Assembly: GCA_027493885.1 (NCBI GenBank)
Contig: JAOSJZ010000001.1
Span: forward strand, 1,240,001-1,304,000
Direction of reading: 5' to 3'
Source of the DNA: Gaiella sp.
GTDB taxonomy: Bacteria; Actinomycetota; Thermoleophilia; Gaiellales; Gaiellaceae
DNA: 64,000 nucleotides
Below the pieces are notes generated by a model. It ran no database searches, was not told where the DNA came from, and saw only the letters and a list, made by a program, of their open reading frames with translations. Made by a program: the position numbers and the translations under genes. This document shows, one piece after another, positions 19,204 to 26,769 of the stretch (position 1 is the stretch's first letter; each line of letters starts with the position of its first letter).

Positions 19204-19992
19204 ATGGTCTCGGCCCTCCGCGGCGAGCAGACTCGGGTCATGGTTCGCAGCTGGCTCTCACGCTCGCACTCGGGCACCCGCGAGATCGCGGGCCTCGCCG
19301 TGCTCTACGGCCTCTACGAGGTGATCCGCGGCGCGGGCACCGAGAACGTCCAGGCTGCGATGACCCACACCGCGGACATCGTCGCCGTCGAGCAGGCGCT
19401 CGGCCTCTACGCCGAGCGCAGCGTGCAGCAGGCGTTCGAGGCGATTCCCTTCGCGCCTTCCCTGCTCGGGCTCCTCTACGTGTTGCTGCATTTCGCGGGT
19501 ACGGCGGTCGCGCTCACGTGGATCCATCGCAAGCACCCGGACCGCTTCCCGCTCGTGCGGACGACGTTCGTCGCCGCGACCGCGCTCGCGCTCGTGGGCT
19601 ACGTCTTCTATCCCGCCGCTCCCCCTCGGCTCGCCGACCTCGGCTTCTCCGACACGGTGACGCACTCGACCGGGCTCGACCTGAGCTCCGACCTGCTCGG
19701 GGCGCTGTACAACCCCTTCGCGGCCGTGCCGAGCCTGCACTTCGGCTATGCGCTGATCGTCGGCATCGCGCTCGCGACGATCGCGAGCCGGCGAGCGCTC
19801 CGCGTCGCCGGCGCGCTGTACCCGGCCGCGATGCTGCTCATCATCGTCGCGACGGGCAACCACTTCTTCGTCGACGCGGCTCTCGGCGGCCTCGCGGTCG
19901 TCGTCGGCTGGCTCGCCGCCCACATGCTCGTCGCCCCGCCCGCTCCGGGTCGGCCTGCGCCGCGTATGGCGACGAGCCCGGCGCGCGGGTGA
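19204..19992 (+). CDS. PAP2-superfamily membrane protein, Aur1/inositol phosphorylceramide synthase-like
   Basis: A 262-residue polytopic membrane protein with six hydrophobic helices. The PAP2/Aur1 catalytic signature is visible as VPSLHFGYAL (first His) and GNHFFVDAALGG (His and Asp), with YVFYPAAPPR ahead of it. In actinobacteria such proteins transfer phospho-head groups onto lipids or glycolipids or act as lipid phosphatases. ATG 19204 has a GGGAGG site 5 nt upstream. Confidence 0.8.
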   Translation: MVSALRGEQTRVMVRSWLSRSHSGTREIAGLAVLYGLYEVIRGAGTENVQAAMTHTADIVAVEQALGLYAERSVQQAFEAIPFAPSLLGLLYVLLHFAGTAVALTWIHRKHPDRFPLVRTTFVAATALALVGYVFYPAAPPRLADLGFSDTVTHSTGLDLSSDLLGALYNPFAAVPSLHFGYALIVGIALATIASRRALRVAGALYPAAMLLIIVATGNHFFVDAALGGLAVVVGWLAAHMLVAPPAPGRPAPRMATSPARG

Positions 19993-20018
19993 GGCTGCCC
20001 CCCTCCGGGCGGAGCAGT

Positions 20019-20217
20019 TCGGCATCGGCCTCGCCACCGCCGTCCCGATCGACGCGACGGTCGTTCGGGCGGTCCCTGCTCCCCGAGGCGGTGACGCTGC
20101 TCGGGGGACTGGTATCTCCCGCGCTGGCTCGAGTGGCTGCCGAACGTCGAGCACGAGCGCTCGGAGGACGTCGCGCCGGCGGGTCTGGAGCCCGAGCCCG
20201 CGAGCCTCGCCGCCTGA
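20019..20217 (+). pseudogene. remnant of the C-terminus of an MMPL-family transporter
   Basis: Three short frames in succession match the end of an MMPL (RND-type) lipid exporter: EQFGIGLATAVPIDATVVRAV, then LLPEAVTLLG, then DWYLPRWLEWLPNV and a TGA at 20215. The family reads FG-x-GLA-x-AV-x-xDA-x-x-VRA, LPA-x-x-x-LLG, W-x-LPRWL at the same place. At least two indels break it and the preceding 650 or so codons are absent, so this is a true relic rather than a single read error. Confidence 0.7.
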
Positions 20218-20305
20218 GCTCGACTGCATCGGGGGTCGGGAGCCGCACCCGTCCCCGTCCACGTCGACGCCCCGCGACTAGCGCGCCGACTACCATCGGA
20301 CGCGC

Positions 20306-20379
20306 GCCGGAGTAGCTCAGCTGGTCAGAGCACCGCTCTTGTAAAGCGGGGGCCAAGGGTTCGAATCCCTTCTCCGGCT
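20306..20379 (+). tRNA. tRNA-Thr (anticodon UGU)
   Basis: The 7-bp acceptor stem GCCGGAG/CTCCGGC, a D-arm with AGCTCAG and GG, anticodon stem CCGCT/AGCGG around loop CTTGTAA, and T-arm AGGGTTCGAATCCCT are all in place, with discriminator T. The anticodon reads TGT, decoding ACA (threonine). The CCA end is not encoded. Confidence 0.96.
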
Positions 20380-20432
20380 CTCTGTCCCATCGGGCCAGGT
20401 TGTCCATCCGGTCAACTATCTACCCTGGATGA

Positions 20433-20729
20433 ATGGATCATCCGAAGGACGTCGGAGACCGCACGACACTCGCCGTGATGCTGGCGCTCCGAGGCCTCGG
20501 ATACCACGTATCCGTCCCGTTCGGCGGGAACACGCGGTACCTACGCACCGCCGCCGTGTACGTGACCCCGATCGAGGACGTGCCGCGAGAAGCGGCGACG
20601 CTCCGCATCGATCCACCGCGAAACGGCCAGAGCAAGCTCATCCGGCTTGCTGCGGACTACGCAATCGCTAAAGTCGACGTGGAGCTCGCGCCGCGATCCT
20701 GGCACGTTGCCGAAGCGGCTCGACCGTAG
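20433..20729 (+). CDS. PD-(D/E)XK endonuclease-like protein lacking the catalytic core
   Basis: This 98-residue protein resembles the two ends of the small group-I-intron-type PD-(D/E)XK endonuclease family. The N-terminus (KDVGDRTTLAVMLALRGLGYHVSVPFGGNTRY) is followed at once by the C-terminal part (VYVTPIEDVPREAATLRIDPPRNGQSK), each shown here in part by position. The middle, which in relatives carries the catalytic D...xxK and the preceding strands, is missing, yet the frame stays open. It begins 53 nt after the tRNA-Thr gene. It is probably inactive as a nuclease and either a deletion relic or a repurposed fragment. Confidence 0.6.
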   Translation: MDHPKDVGDRTTLAVMLALRGLGYHVSVPFGGNTRYLRTAAVYVTPIEDVPREAATLRIDPPRNGQSKLIRLAADYAIAKVDVELAPRSWHVAEAARP

Positions 20730-20738
20730 GATCGTCCC

Positions 20739-21360
20739 ATGGAGCTCAGCGACATCCTGAAGCGCCGGCGGATGGTACGGAGCTATCTGCCGGACCCCGT
20801 CCTGCGCGAGACGGTCGAGCGGATCGTCGCGACCGTGCGCCGGGCGCCGAGCGGCGGGTTCAGCCAGGGGCACCGGCTCGTGGTCGTCACGGATCCCGAC
20901 ACCCGTCGCGAGCTCGCCCGCCTCGCCGGTGAGGACGAGTACGTCGCCGCCGGCGGGCAGGCCTGGCTCTCGACCGCGCCCGTCCACGTCTTCGTCGGCA
21001 CCCGCGAGGAGAGCTACCACGAGCGCTACCGGCAGCCCGACAAGCTGCGCGACGGCGAGGAGATCGGCTGGCCCGCGCCCTACTGGTACGTCGACGCCGG
21101 CGCGGCGTTCCTGCTCCTCCAACTCGCCGCGATCGACGAGGGGCTCGCGGCTGGGGTCTACGGCGTCCTGCCCGAGCAGGTCCCCGGACGTCAAGGCCCT
21201 GCTCGGCGTCCCGAGCGACGTCCACTTCGTCTGCCTCGTGACGATCGGGCACGCGGCTTCCGACCCGCAGGAGACCCGGCTCGTCTCGCGACTCTCGCAG
21301 CGGCGGCTCTCGCTCGACGAGCTCGTCCGCTGGGAGCGCTGGGACGCCGGAGAGGCGTAG
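20739..21360 (+). CDS. nitroreductase family protein (frameshifted in this sequence)
   Basis: An FMN-dependent nitroreductase-like protein. Frame one has the N-terminal FMN-binding helix (SDILKRRRMVRSYLPDPV), RAPSGGFSQGHRLVVV and a central dimer helix (AGAAFLLLQLAAIDEGLAAGVYG). Frame two continues with DVKALLGVPSDVHFVCLVTIGHA and a basic tail. The shift is in CCCC at 21182-21185. Removing one C gives EQVPDVKALLGVP, the normal family reading, and an intact 206-residue protein. It ends 2 nt before the next gene. Confidence 0.78.
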
Positions 21361-21362
21361 GC

Positions 21363-21944
21363 GTGCGCATCTTCCTCGCCGGCGCGACGGGCGTGATCGG
21401 CACGCGGCTGGTGCCGCTGCTCGTCGCCGCGGGCCACGAGGTAGCGGGAACGACCCGCTCGGCGGCCAGGGCCGGGTCGCTGCGCGAGGCCGGGGCGACG
21501 CCGGTGGTCTGCGACGTCTACGACGCAGATGCGCTCCGCGAGGCGGTCGTCGCGTTCTCCCCCGACCTCGTCCTGCACGAGCTGACCGACCTCCCGGACG
21601 ACGCCTCGCTGATCGGGGACGGCGCCGCGAACGCCCGCATCCGCCGCGAGGGGACGCGCAACCTGCTCGCCGCGGCCCGCGCCGCCGGCGCGCAGCGGTT
21701 CGTCGCCCAGAGCGTCGCCTGGGAGCTCGAGGGCGAGGGCGGAGACGCCAAGGCGGAGCTCGAGCGTCTCGTGCTCGACGCCGGCGGCGTCGTTCTCCGC
21801 TACGGCAGCTTCCACGGCCCGGGCACGTACCACCCGGACGACCTTCCGCCGCGCCCACGCATCCACGTTGACGCCGCGGCGCGCCGGACGGTCGAGCTCC
21901 TCGACGCGCCCTCGGGGATCGTCGAGGTCGTCGACGACGCCTGA
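21363..21944 (+). CDS. NAD(P)-dependent epimerase/dehydratase family protein (short)
   Basis: A short-chain dehydrogenase-like protein of 193 residues with a Rossmann glycine motif (FLAGATGVIG), an NADP-type arginine after strand 2 (TTRSAARA) and the strand carrying VAQSVAWEL. Extended SDRs are usually near 300 residues. Here the segment after LRYGSFHGPGTYH jumps to a brief tail, so part of the substrate domain is missing and activity is uncertain. GTG start follows the nitroreductase stop at once, suggesting one transcript. Confidence 0.7.
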   Translation: MRIFLAGATGVIGTRLVPLLVAAGHEVAGTTRSAARAGSLREAGATPVVCDVYDADALREAVVAFSPDLVLHELTDLPDDASLIGDGAANARIRREGTRNLLAAARAAGAQRFVAQSVAWELEGEGGDAKAELERLVLDAGGVVLRYGSFHGPGTYHPDDLPPRPRIHVDAAARRTVELLDAPSGIVEVVDDA

Positions 21945-21962
21945 GACGCGCCCGCCCGTCGG

Positions 21963-22764
21963 TCAGGCCGTCGCGACCAGGAAGTGCCAGGTGTTCTCGA
22001 GGCGGTAACCGCCCTCGGCCGTCCGGAAGGGGGTCAGGACGTCGAGGAGCGCCGCCCGGACCTCCGGCTCGCGCTCGCCCGCAGCGTCACCGACCCCACC
22101 CGCCGCCAGCAGGCTCCGCGTCAGCGCGCCGTCGTCCTCGTACGCGAAAGCCCACGCGAGGTCGAACGTGTCGCGCGGCGCGAGACCCGCCGCGCCGGCG
22201 AGCCCTTCGAGCGCTCCGGGCTCCGCGAGATCGGGCGGCGGCGGCGCGTTCGGGTCATAGCCCGGGAAGAACGGCCGCACCACCGGCTTGATCACGTCGA
22301 GGTCGCACGTCCCGTGTCTCCCCCAGACCTGGATCACGACGGTGCCGCCCGGCACCGCGACCCGGCCGGCCTCGCGGAGGGCGGCAACCATGTCGCTCGC
22401 GAAGAAGAACGAGTTGAACCCCGCGACGACGTCGAATGCATCGCCCTCGAAGGGCAGGAACTGCAGGTCGCCGAGGCGCAGGTCGGCCCCGGGAGCCCGC
22501 GCGCGGGCCAGCTCGAGCAACGCCGCAGACGCATCGAGGCCCGTCACGCGCGCACCCCTGTCGGCCGCCGCGCGCAGGAACACGCCGGAGCCGCAGCCGA
22601 CCTCGAGGACGCGCGTTCCCTCGCCGATCCCGACCCGCTCGATCGCGGCCTCGTACGTCGGGAGCTGCTGCTCTTCCGTCGCCGCCCATTCCGCCGCCCG
22701 CCCCCCAACGCGGCCCCCAACGGTCGGCACTCCCCCGCCTCACGGTCGTCGTGGACGTCATCAT
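21963..22764 (-). CDS. SAM-dependent methyltransferase divergent from PadR (frameshifted in this sequence)
   Basis: The SAM motif is VLEVGCGSGVFLRAAADRG with ribose acid GLDASAA, and LQFLPFEGDAFDVV follows. The main frame can begin at GTG 22730, but the expected N-terminus is in another frame from the ATG pair at 22759-22764 behind a GGGAGG site. Removing one base from the C6 run at 22701-22706 gives DRWGPRWGRAAEWAATEEQQ, a WG-x-x-A-x-x-W pattern typical of these enzymes, and 266 residues. It shares a control region with the PadR gene. Confidence 0.78.
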
Positions 22765-22782
22765 CTCCGCCTCCCAGGTAAG

Positions 22783-22815
22783 CTACGTTCCGTAGGTATA
22801 AACTATGGATCGTAG
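22783..22815. promoter_or_regulatory. paired palindromic operators between the methyltransferase and padR genes
   Basis: Two 13-bp palindromes, CTACGTTCCGTAG (22783-22795, perfect) and CTATGGATCGTAG (22803-22815, one arm mismatch), are centred 20 bp apart, about two helical turns. The second ends 2 nt before the padR ATG. The spacer is AT-rich for this genome (GTATAAACTATGG). PadR-type dimers bind such paired sites in divergent control regions, so autoregulation with co-repression of the methyltransferase is likely. Confidence 0.65.
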
Positions 22816-22817
22816 TT

Positions 22818-23372
22818 ATGTCAAGGGATGAGCTGAGCCTGTTCTCATACGAGATCCTCGGTCTCGTCGGGCGCACGGGAGCCGGCGCGCACGACCTGTT
22901 GCGCCTTGCGCGCCGCGGCCGCATGCTGGACTGGGCCGGTGAGAGCCGGTACTACACCGAGCCCAAGCGTCTCGCGGGACTGGGCTACCTCGAGGCGCAC
23001 CGGGAGCCGGGCAAGACCCGTGAGCGGACTGTCTACCGGCTGACCGACAAGGGCCTGGGCGCCCTGCGCGGCTACGCCGACACGCCCGCCATGTTCACGC
23101 CCCTGAAGAGTGATCCGCTGCTACGGCTCCTGATTGCCGACCTGGTCGGCGAAGAGGCGACACGGGAGAGCCTCGGCGCGCTCAGGCGGGACATCGCCGA
23201 TCTCCGTCGGCGTCTCGACGAGAGCGTGGCCACCGCTGCGTCTCTCCCCCACAGGACCAAGTACCTGCTGATCGTGATCGGGTTCCTCCGTCGTTACCTC
23301 GAGCTCCACGAGGACCTGATCGAGGAGGTCGAGCGCGACCTCGGCCCTGCGCGCCGACGGGCGTCAGGCTGA
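22818..23372 (+). CDS. PadR family transcriptional regulator
   Basis: A 184-residue PadR-like protein: a winged helix with YEILGLVGRTGAGAHDLLRLARRG, recognition region ESRYYTEPKRLAGLGYLEAHREPGKTRERTVYRLTDKG (about residues 40-78, given here by its conserved YY-x-E-x-KRL core), and a C-terminal helical dimerisation domain with an antiparallel coiled-coil. The ATG lies at the edge of the operator with almost no leader, so the mRNA may be leaderless. It probably senses a small phenolic or lipophilic ligand and controls the divergent methyltransferase. Confidence 0.88.
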   Translation: MSRDELSLFSYEILGLVGRTGAGAHDLLRLARRGRMLDWAGESRYYTEPKRLAGLGYLEAHREPGKTRERTVYRLTDKGLGALRGYADTPAMFTPLKSDPLLRLLIADLVGEEATRESLGALRRDIADLRRRLDESVATAASLPHRTKYLLIVIGFLRRYLELHEDLIEEVERDLGPARRRASG

Positions 23373-23390
23373 CGTCTCGACGACCGCCGG

Positions 23391-24056
23391 TCAGGCGAAG
23401 ACGGCGCGCCCGGCCTGGTGCGCGAGGATCTTCCGTTTCACCCGCTGGAGCGCGTTGTCGATCGTCTTGCAGTCGCAGCCGAGCTCGTCGCCCATCGACT
23501 CGTACGAGTGCCCGTCCAGGTAGAGCCGGAGCGCTTCCGACTCGAGGCCGGAGAGGCTCGTACCGAGGCAGCCGACCAGCGCCTGGAGCTCCTCGGTCGA
23601 GATCACGCACACCGACGGGTCGTCGATCGCGGGTCCGGGGAGTGCGTCGCCGAGCGTGCAGTCGCCCTCCGAATCCTGCCCCGCCGGTGTATGGCTGAAG
23701 GAGACGTACGAGTTGAGCGGCGCGTGCTTGTAGCGCGTGGCGGACTTGATCGCGGTGATGATCTGCCGGGTCACGCAGAGCTCGGCGAACGAGCGGAACG
23801 ACGACTCGCGGTCCGAGCGGTAGTCCCGGATCGCCTTGTAGAGCCCGATCATCCCCTCCTGGACGAGGTCCTCGGCGTCGCCGCCCGCGAGGAAGTACGA
23901 GCTGGCCTTGAGCCGCACGAACCCCTGGTAGCGGCGCATGAGCTCGTCACGCGCAGCGTCCGAGCCGTTCCGCGCCCGGAGCACGAGCTGAAGGTCCTCG
24001 AGCTCGCGCTGCAGCTTCTGCGGGCTCTTGGGCGCTGCTTGCGTGCGGACGGCCAT
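23391..24056 (-). CDS. sigH: RNA polymerase sigma factor, SigH (sigma-30) type
   Basis: A 221-residue sigma-70-family factor with region 2 (ELMRRYQGFVRLKASSYF, then DAEDLVQEGMIGLYKAIRDY and SFRSFAELCVTRQI for -10 recognition) and a region 4 HTH (HSYESMGDELGCDCKTIDNALQRVKRKI). This pattern and the position after rlmB and the NYN gene match Bacillus sigH; in non-sporulating actinobacteria the homologue controls other stress or stationary responses. ATG 24056 has an AAGGGGAG site 6 nt upstream. It converges on padR with an 18-nt gap. Confidence 0.9.
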   Translation of the reverse strand: MAVRTQAAPKSPQKLQRELEDLQLVLRARNGSDAARDELMRRYQGFVRLKASSYFLAGGDAEDLVQEGMIGLYKAIRDYRSDRESSFRSFAELCVTRQIITAIKSATRYKHAPLNSYVSFSHTPAGQDSEGDCTLGDALPGPAIDDPSVCVISTEELQALVGCLGTSLSGLESEALRLYLDGHSYESMGDELGCDCKTIDNALQRVKRKILAHQAGRAVFA

Positions 24057-24127
24057 CGCTTTCTCCCCTTCGTCGTGGTCTGTGTAGGCGTGCCCGAAGG
24101 CCAACTCTCACCCTCAGGTCGAGGAGG

Positions 24128-24156
24128 AAGCTAGCAGCTTTGCGCAAGCGTTACAA
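24128..24156 (-). promoter_or_regulatory. candidate promoter for sigH
   Basis: On the minus strand TTGTAA (24156-24151) and TAGCTT (24133-24128) are separated by exactly 17 nt. The region is AT-rich against the local background and lies 70-100 nt before the sigH start. An inverted pair GCGCAAG/CTTGCGT spans the -35 box and could be an operator. Confidence 0.4.
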
Positions 24157-24240
24157 CCCTCTTGCGTAAGTTCCATTGTAATAAGAACACATGTTCCCCC
24201 CCGGGCGCCGGCGGAGCGCTCTCGCGGGGCTAGAGTGCGG

Positions 24241-24675
24241 CTACTGCCCGCGCCGAAGCCGCTCGAGTCGCGCCCGCGTCTCCGGGTCCACCCGCTCGCC
24301 GAGCCGGCTCGGGGCGTCCTCACGGTGGGACACCGCCGCGAGCTCGGAGAGGAACTCTGCCGAGCCGCGCTTGCGGACTTCCTGACCGCTCGTTCCCCGT
24401 AACGTGGCGTCGGAGGTGACGAGCAGCACGGCCTCGCTCGTCCGGCGCTCGGCTGCCAGGCGCTCGAGCACGGAGTCGGCATCCGGCGCGAAGCGCACGG
24501 AGAGGGAACCGACCTCGCGATCCTCTCCCACGCCGTCGAACACGACCACGCCGCGCGCCCCCCGTACAGCGACGAAGCTCGCAAGCTCGTCGACGAGCTC
24601 GTCGCGTCGGTCGAAGCGCCCGGCGTGGAAGAGGTTGGAGCCGTCGAACAGGTAAAGCGAGATCTCGGACAACAA
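24241..24675 (-). CDS. NYN-domain (YacP/Rae1-like) ribonuclease family protein
   Basis: A 144-residue protein with the PIN-like NYN core: LYLFDGSNLFHAG (first catalytic Asp), VVVFDGVGED and LLVTSDATLRG (C-terminal acidic cluster). The Bacillus relative YacP/Rae1 cleaves mRNA on the ribosome. Its place between rlmB and sigH is the same here. The start is TTG 24675 immediately at the rlmB stop (TGATTG), so translation is coupled. Function by homology only. Confidence 0.8.
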   Translation of the reverse strand: MLSEISLYLFDGSNLFHAGRFDRRDELVDELASFVAVRGARGVVVFDGVGEDREVGSLSVRFAPDADSVLERLAAERRTSEAVLLVTSDATLRGTSGQEVRKRGSAEFLSELAAVSHREDAPSRLGERVDPETRARLERLRRGQ

Positions 24676-25398
24676 TCAATCTCCAGTTGAGGTAGAGATC
24701 TGCCGCTGCCTTCGTGCCTCGAAGAGGACGACCGCCGCGGCGACACTCACGTTGAGCGACTCGACGGCCGTCGCGAGCGGAATCGCGACGGTCCCGTCGC
24801 AGGCGCGGCGGACGAGCGGCCGCACGCCCCTGCCCTCGGCCCCGAAGACGAGCGCGACGCCGTCCGTGAGATCGAGATCCCACAGTCGGGCCTCGCCGTC
24901 CGCCACGGCCGCGTAGGCCCACAGCCGGTCGCCCTTCACCTCGCCGACGTACCGCGCGAGGTTCGGCACGACGGCGACGGGCACGTGCTCCACCGCCCCC
25001 GCGGAGGCGCGACAGACGGCAGCGGTGACGACGGCCGCCCCGTGCGCCGGGAGGACGACGCCGGTCGCGCCCGCGCCGGCAGCGCTCCGCACGACCGCCC
25101 CGAGGTTCCGGGGATCGGTCACCTGGTCGAGGCAGCAGAGCAGCGGTCGCTCCACCGCGGCGAGGTCCCACGCGTCCGCGTACGGATACGGCTCGCACCA
25201 CGCGACGACGCCCTGGTGGTCGGGCGATCCGGCAGCCTCGGTCAGCTCCCGCTCGCGCCGGACGCGGGGGCGAGGACCCTCGGCCAGCCAGTCGAGCGTC
25301 GCGGCAGCCCGCTCGCCGGCCCAGACCTCGAGCACCGCCCGGCGGCCGCGGAGTGCCTCGCGCACGGCGTTGCGCCCGTAGACGTGGTCACGCGTCAT
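24676..25398 (-). CDS. rlmB: 23S rRNA (guanosine-2'-O-)-methyltransferase RlmB (TrmH/SpoU family)
   Basis: A 240-residue SPOUT methyltransferase. The N-terminal substrate-binding domain reads HVYGRNAVREALRGRRAV. The knot motifs are CLDQVTDPRNLGAVVRSA (motif 1), LVFGAEGRGVRPLVRR (motif 2) and IPLATAVESLNVSVAAAV (motif 3). It overlaps cysS by 4 nt (ATGA) and abuts the NYN gene, the same order as in Bacillus. Confidence 0.93.
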   Translation of the reverse strand: MTRDHVYGRNAVREALRGRRAVLEVWAGERAAATLDWLAEGPRPRVRRERELTEAAGSPDHQGVVAWCEPYPYADAWDLAAVERPLLCCLDQVTDPRNLGAVVRSAAGAGATGVVLPAHGAAVVTAAVCRASAGAVEHVPVAVVPNLARYVGEVKGDRLWAYAAVADGEARLWDLDLTDGVALVFGAEGRGVRPLVRRACDGTVAIPLATAVESLNVSVAAAVVLFEARRQRQISTSTGD

Positions 25399-26738
25399 TC
25401 GCGCTCGCGAATGACCAGACGACTCCCGTCCGGCGTATCTTCGACCTCGAAGCCCTCAGCCTGTATCCGTGCGCGAAGCTCGTCCGAGGTCGCGTAGTCA
25501 CGACGTCGCCGCGCCTCGAGTCGTTGCTCGAGGAGCTCCACGACGTGCGCGGGCACCTTACGGCTCATCTCACCCGGTACCGCGTCTTCGAACCTCATTC
25601 CGAACGACACGTGGGCCTTGTGCACCCGAGTGGGCGTTGGCAGGCCGAACACGTCGAGGCCGCGTTCGAGCAGGTCGGCAACTCCAGCCGCGTGCCAACG
25701 GTGGAGGATCGAAAGCGCTTCGGGTGTGTTGAAGTCGTCTTCCAGGCATGCCACGAACTCATCCCAAGACGGGCTCGGCGGGTGTTCATCGGCGACAGTC
25801 ACCTCGGAGAGGCGGCGCCACTGGGCCGCGGCGGCCGCCATCGTCTGCTCCGAGAAGTCGATCGGCTTGCGCCAGTGGGCCGTCAGGAAGAACACGAGCG
25901 CGGTCTCCGCACCCCACTCGTCGAGGACTTCGCGGATCGTGGCGACGTTTCCGAGCGACTTCGACATCTTCTCGCCCGTGAAGCGGAGCAGGCCGTTGTG
26001 CATCCAGATCCGCGCGAACGGATGACCGACCGAGAGCGACTGCGCCCGCTCGTTCTCGTGATGAGGGAAGACGAGGTCGACGCCGCCGCCGTGGATCCAG
26101 AACTCGGGCCCGAGCTCCTTCGCCGCCATCGCCGAGCACTCGATATGCCAGCCCGGGCGTCCGACGCCCCACGGGGTCTCCCACGAGGTGTCCTCGCCTT
26201 CCTTCGTCGCCTTCCAGAGCGCGAAGTCGCGCGGGTCCTCCTTCGCCGGGCTCGGCTCCTGCTCCTCGACCTGGTCCGGCCGGTGACCCGACAGCGCGCC
26301 GTAGCCCGCGAAGCGCGCCACCCGGAAGTAGACGTCGCCGTCGACCGTGTACGCGTGCCCCGAGGCGAGGAGCTCCTCGATCATCGAGATGATCTCTGGG
26401 ATCGTCTCCGTCGCGAGCGGCTGCGCGTCGGGCATGCCGAGGCCGAAACCCTCGGTGTCCTCGAGGTACCACGCCGTCGCCTCGCGGGCCCGCGCCGCGC
26501 TCCGCCCCGGCGCCGCCTCGTAGATCTTGTCGTTGACGTCGGTGATGTTGTGGACGAGCCGGACGTCGTGGCCCCGCGCGCGGAGCCAGCGCGCGAGCCA
26601 CATGAAGACGACGAAGGGCCGCGCGTTGCCGATGTGCGCCCGCTGGTAGACCGTCGGGCCGCACACGTAGATCCCGATCGGCTCGGGCGGCGGCGGCAGC
26701 TCGACGAGCGAATCGGTCAGCGTATCCAGGAGGCGCAT
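25395..26738 (-). CDS. cysS: cysteinyl-tRNA synthetase
   Basis: A 447-residue class I synthetase charging tRNA-Cys. The zinc Cys and HIGH motif are in YVCGPTVYQRAHIGNARPF; further zinc ligands are at WHIECSAMA and the FPHHENERAQS region; the signature GEKMSKSLGN follows. The anticodon-binding helices fill the end. Length is slightly below the 460-470 residues usual in actinobacteria. It lies 31 nt downstream of gltX and overlaps rlmB. Confidence 0.95.
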   Translation of the reverse strand: MRLLDTLTDSLVELPPPPEPIGIYVCGPTVYQRAHIGNARPFVVFMWLARWLRARGHDVRLVHNITDVNDKIYEAAPGRSAARAREATAWYLEDTEGFGLGMPDAQPLATETIPEIISMIEELLASGHAYTVDGDVYFRVARFAGYGALSGHRPDQVEEQEPSPAKEDPRDFALWKATKEGEDTSWETPWGVGRPGWHIECSAMAAKELGPEFWIHGGGVDLVFPHHENERAQSLSVGHPFARIWMHNGLLRFTGEKMSKSLGNVATIREVLDEWGAETALVFFLTAHWRKPIDFSEQTMAAAAAQWRRLSEVTVADEHPPSPSWDEFVACLEDDFNTPEALSILHRWHAAGVADLLERGLDVFGLPTPTRVHKAHVSFGMRFEDAVPGEMSRKVPAHVVELLEQRLEARRRRDYATSDELRARIQAEGFEVEDTPDGSRLVIRERE

Positions 26739-26769
26739 CTCGCCGATCGTAGTCGGCGGGGGCGGGGCT

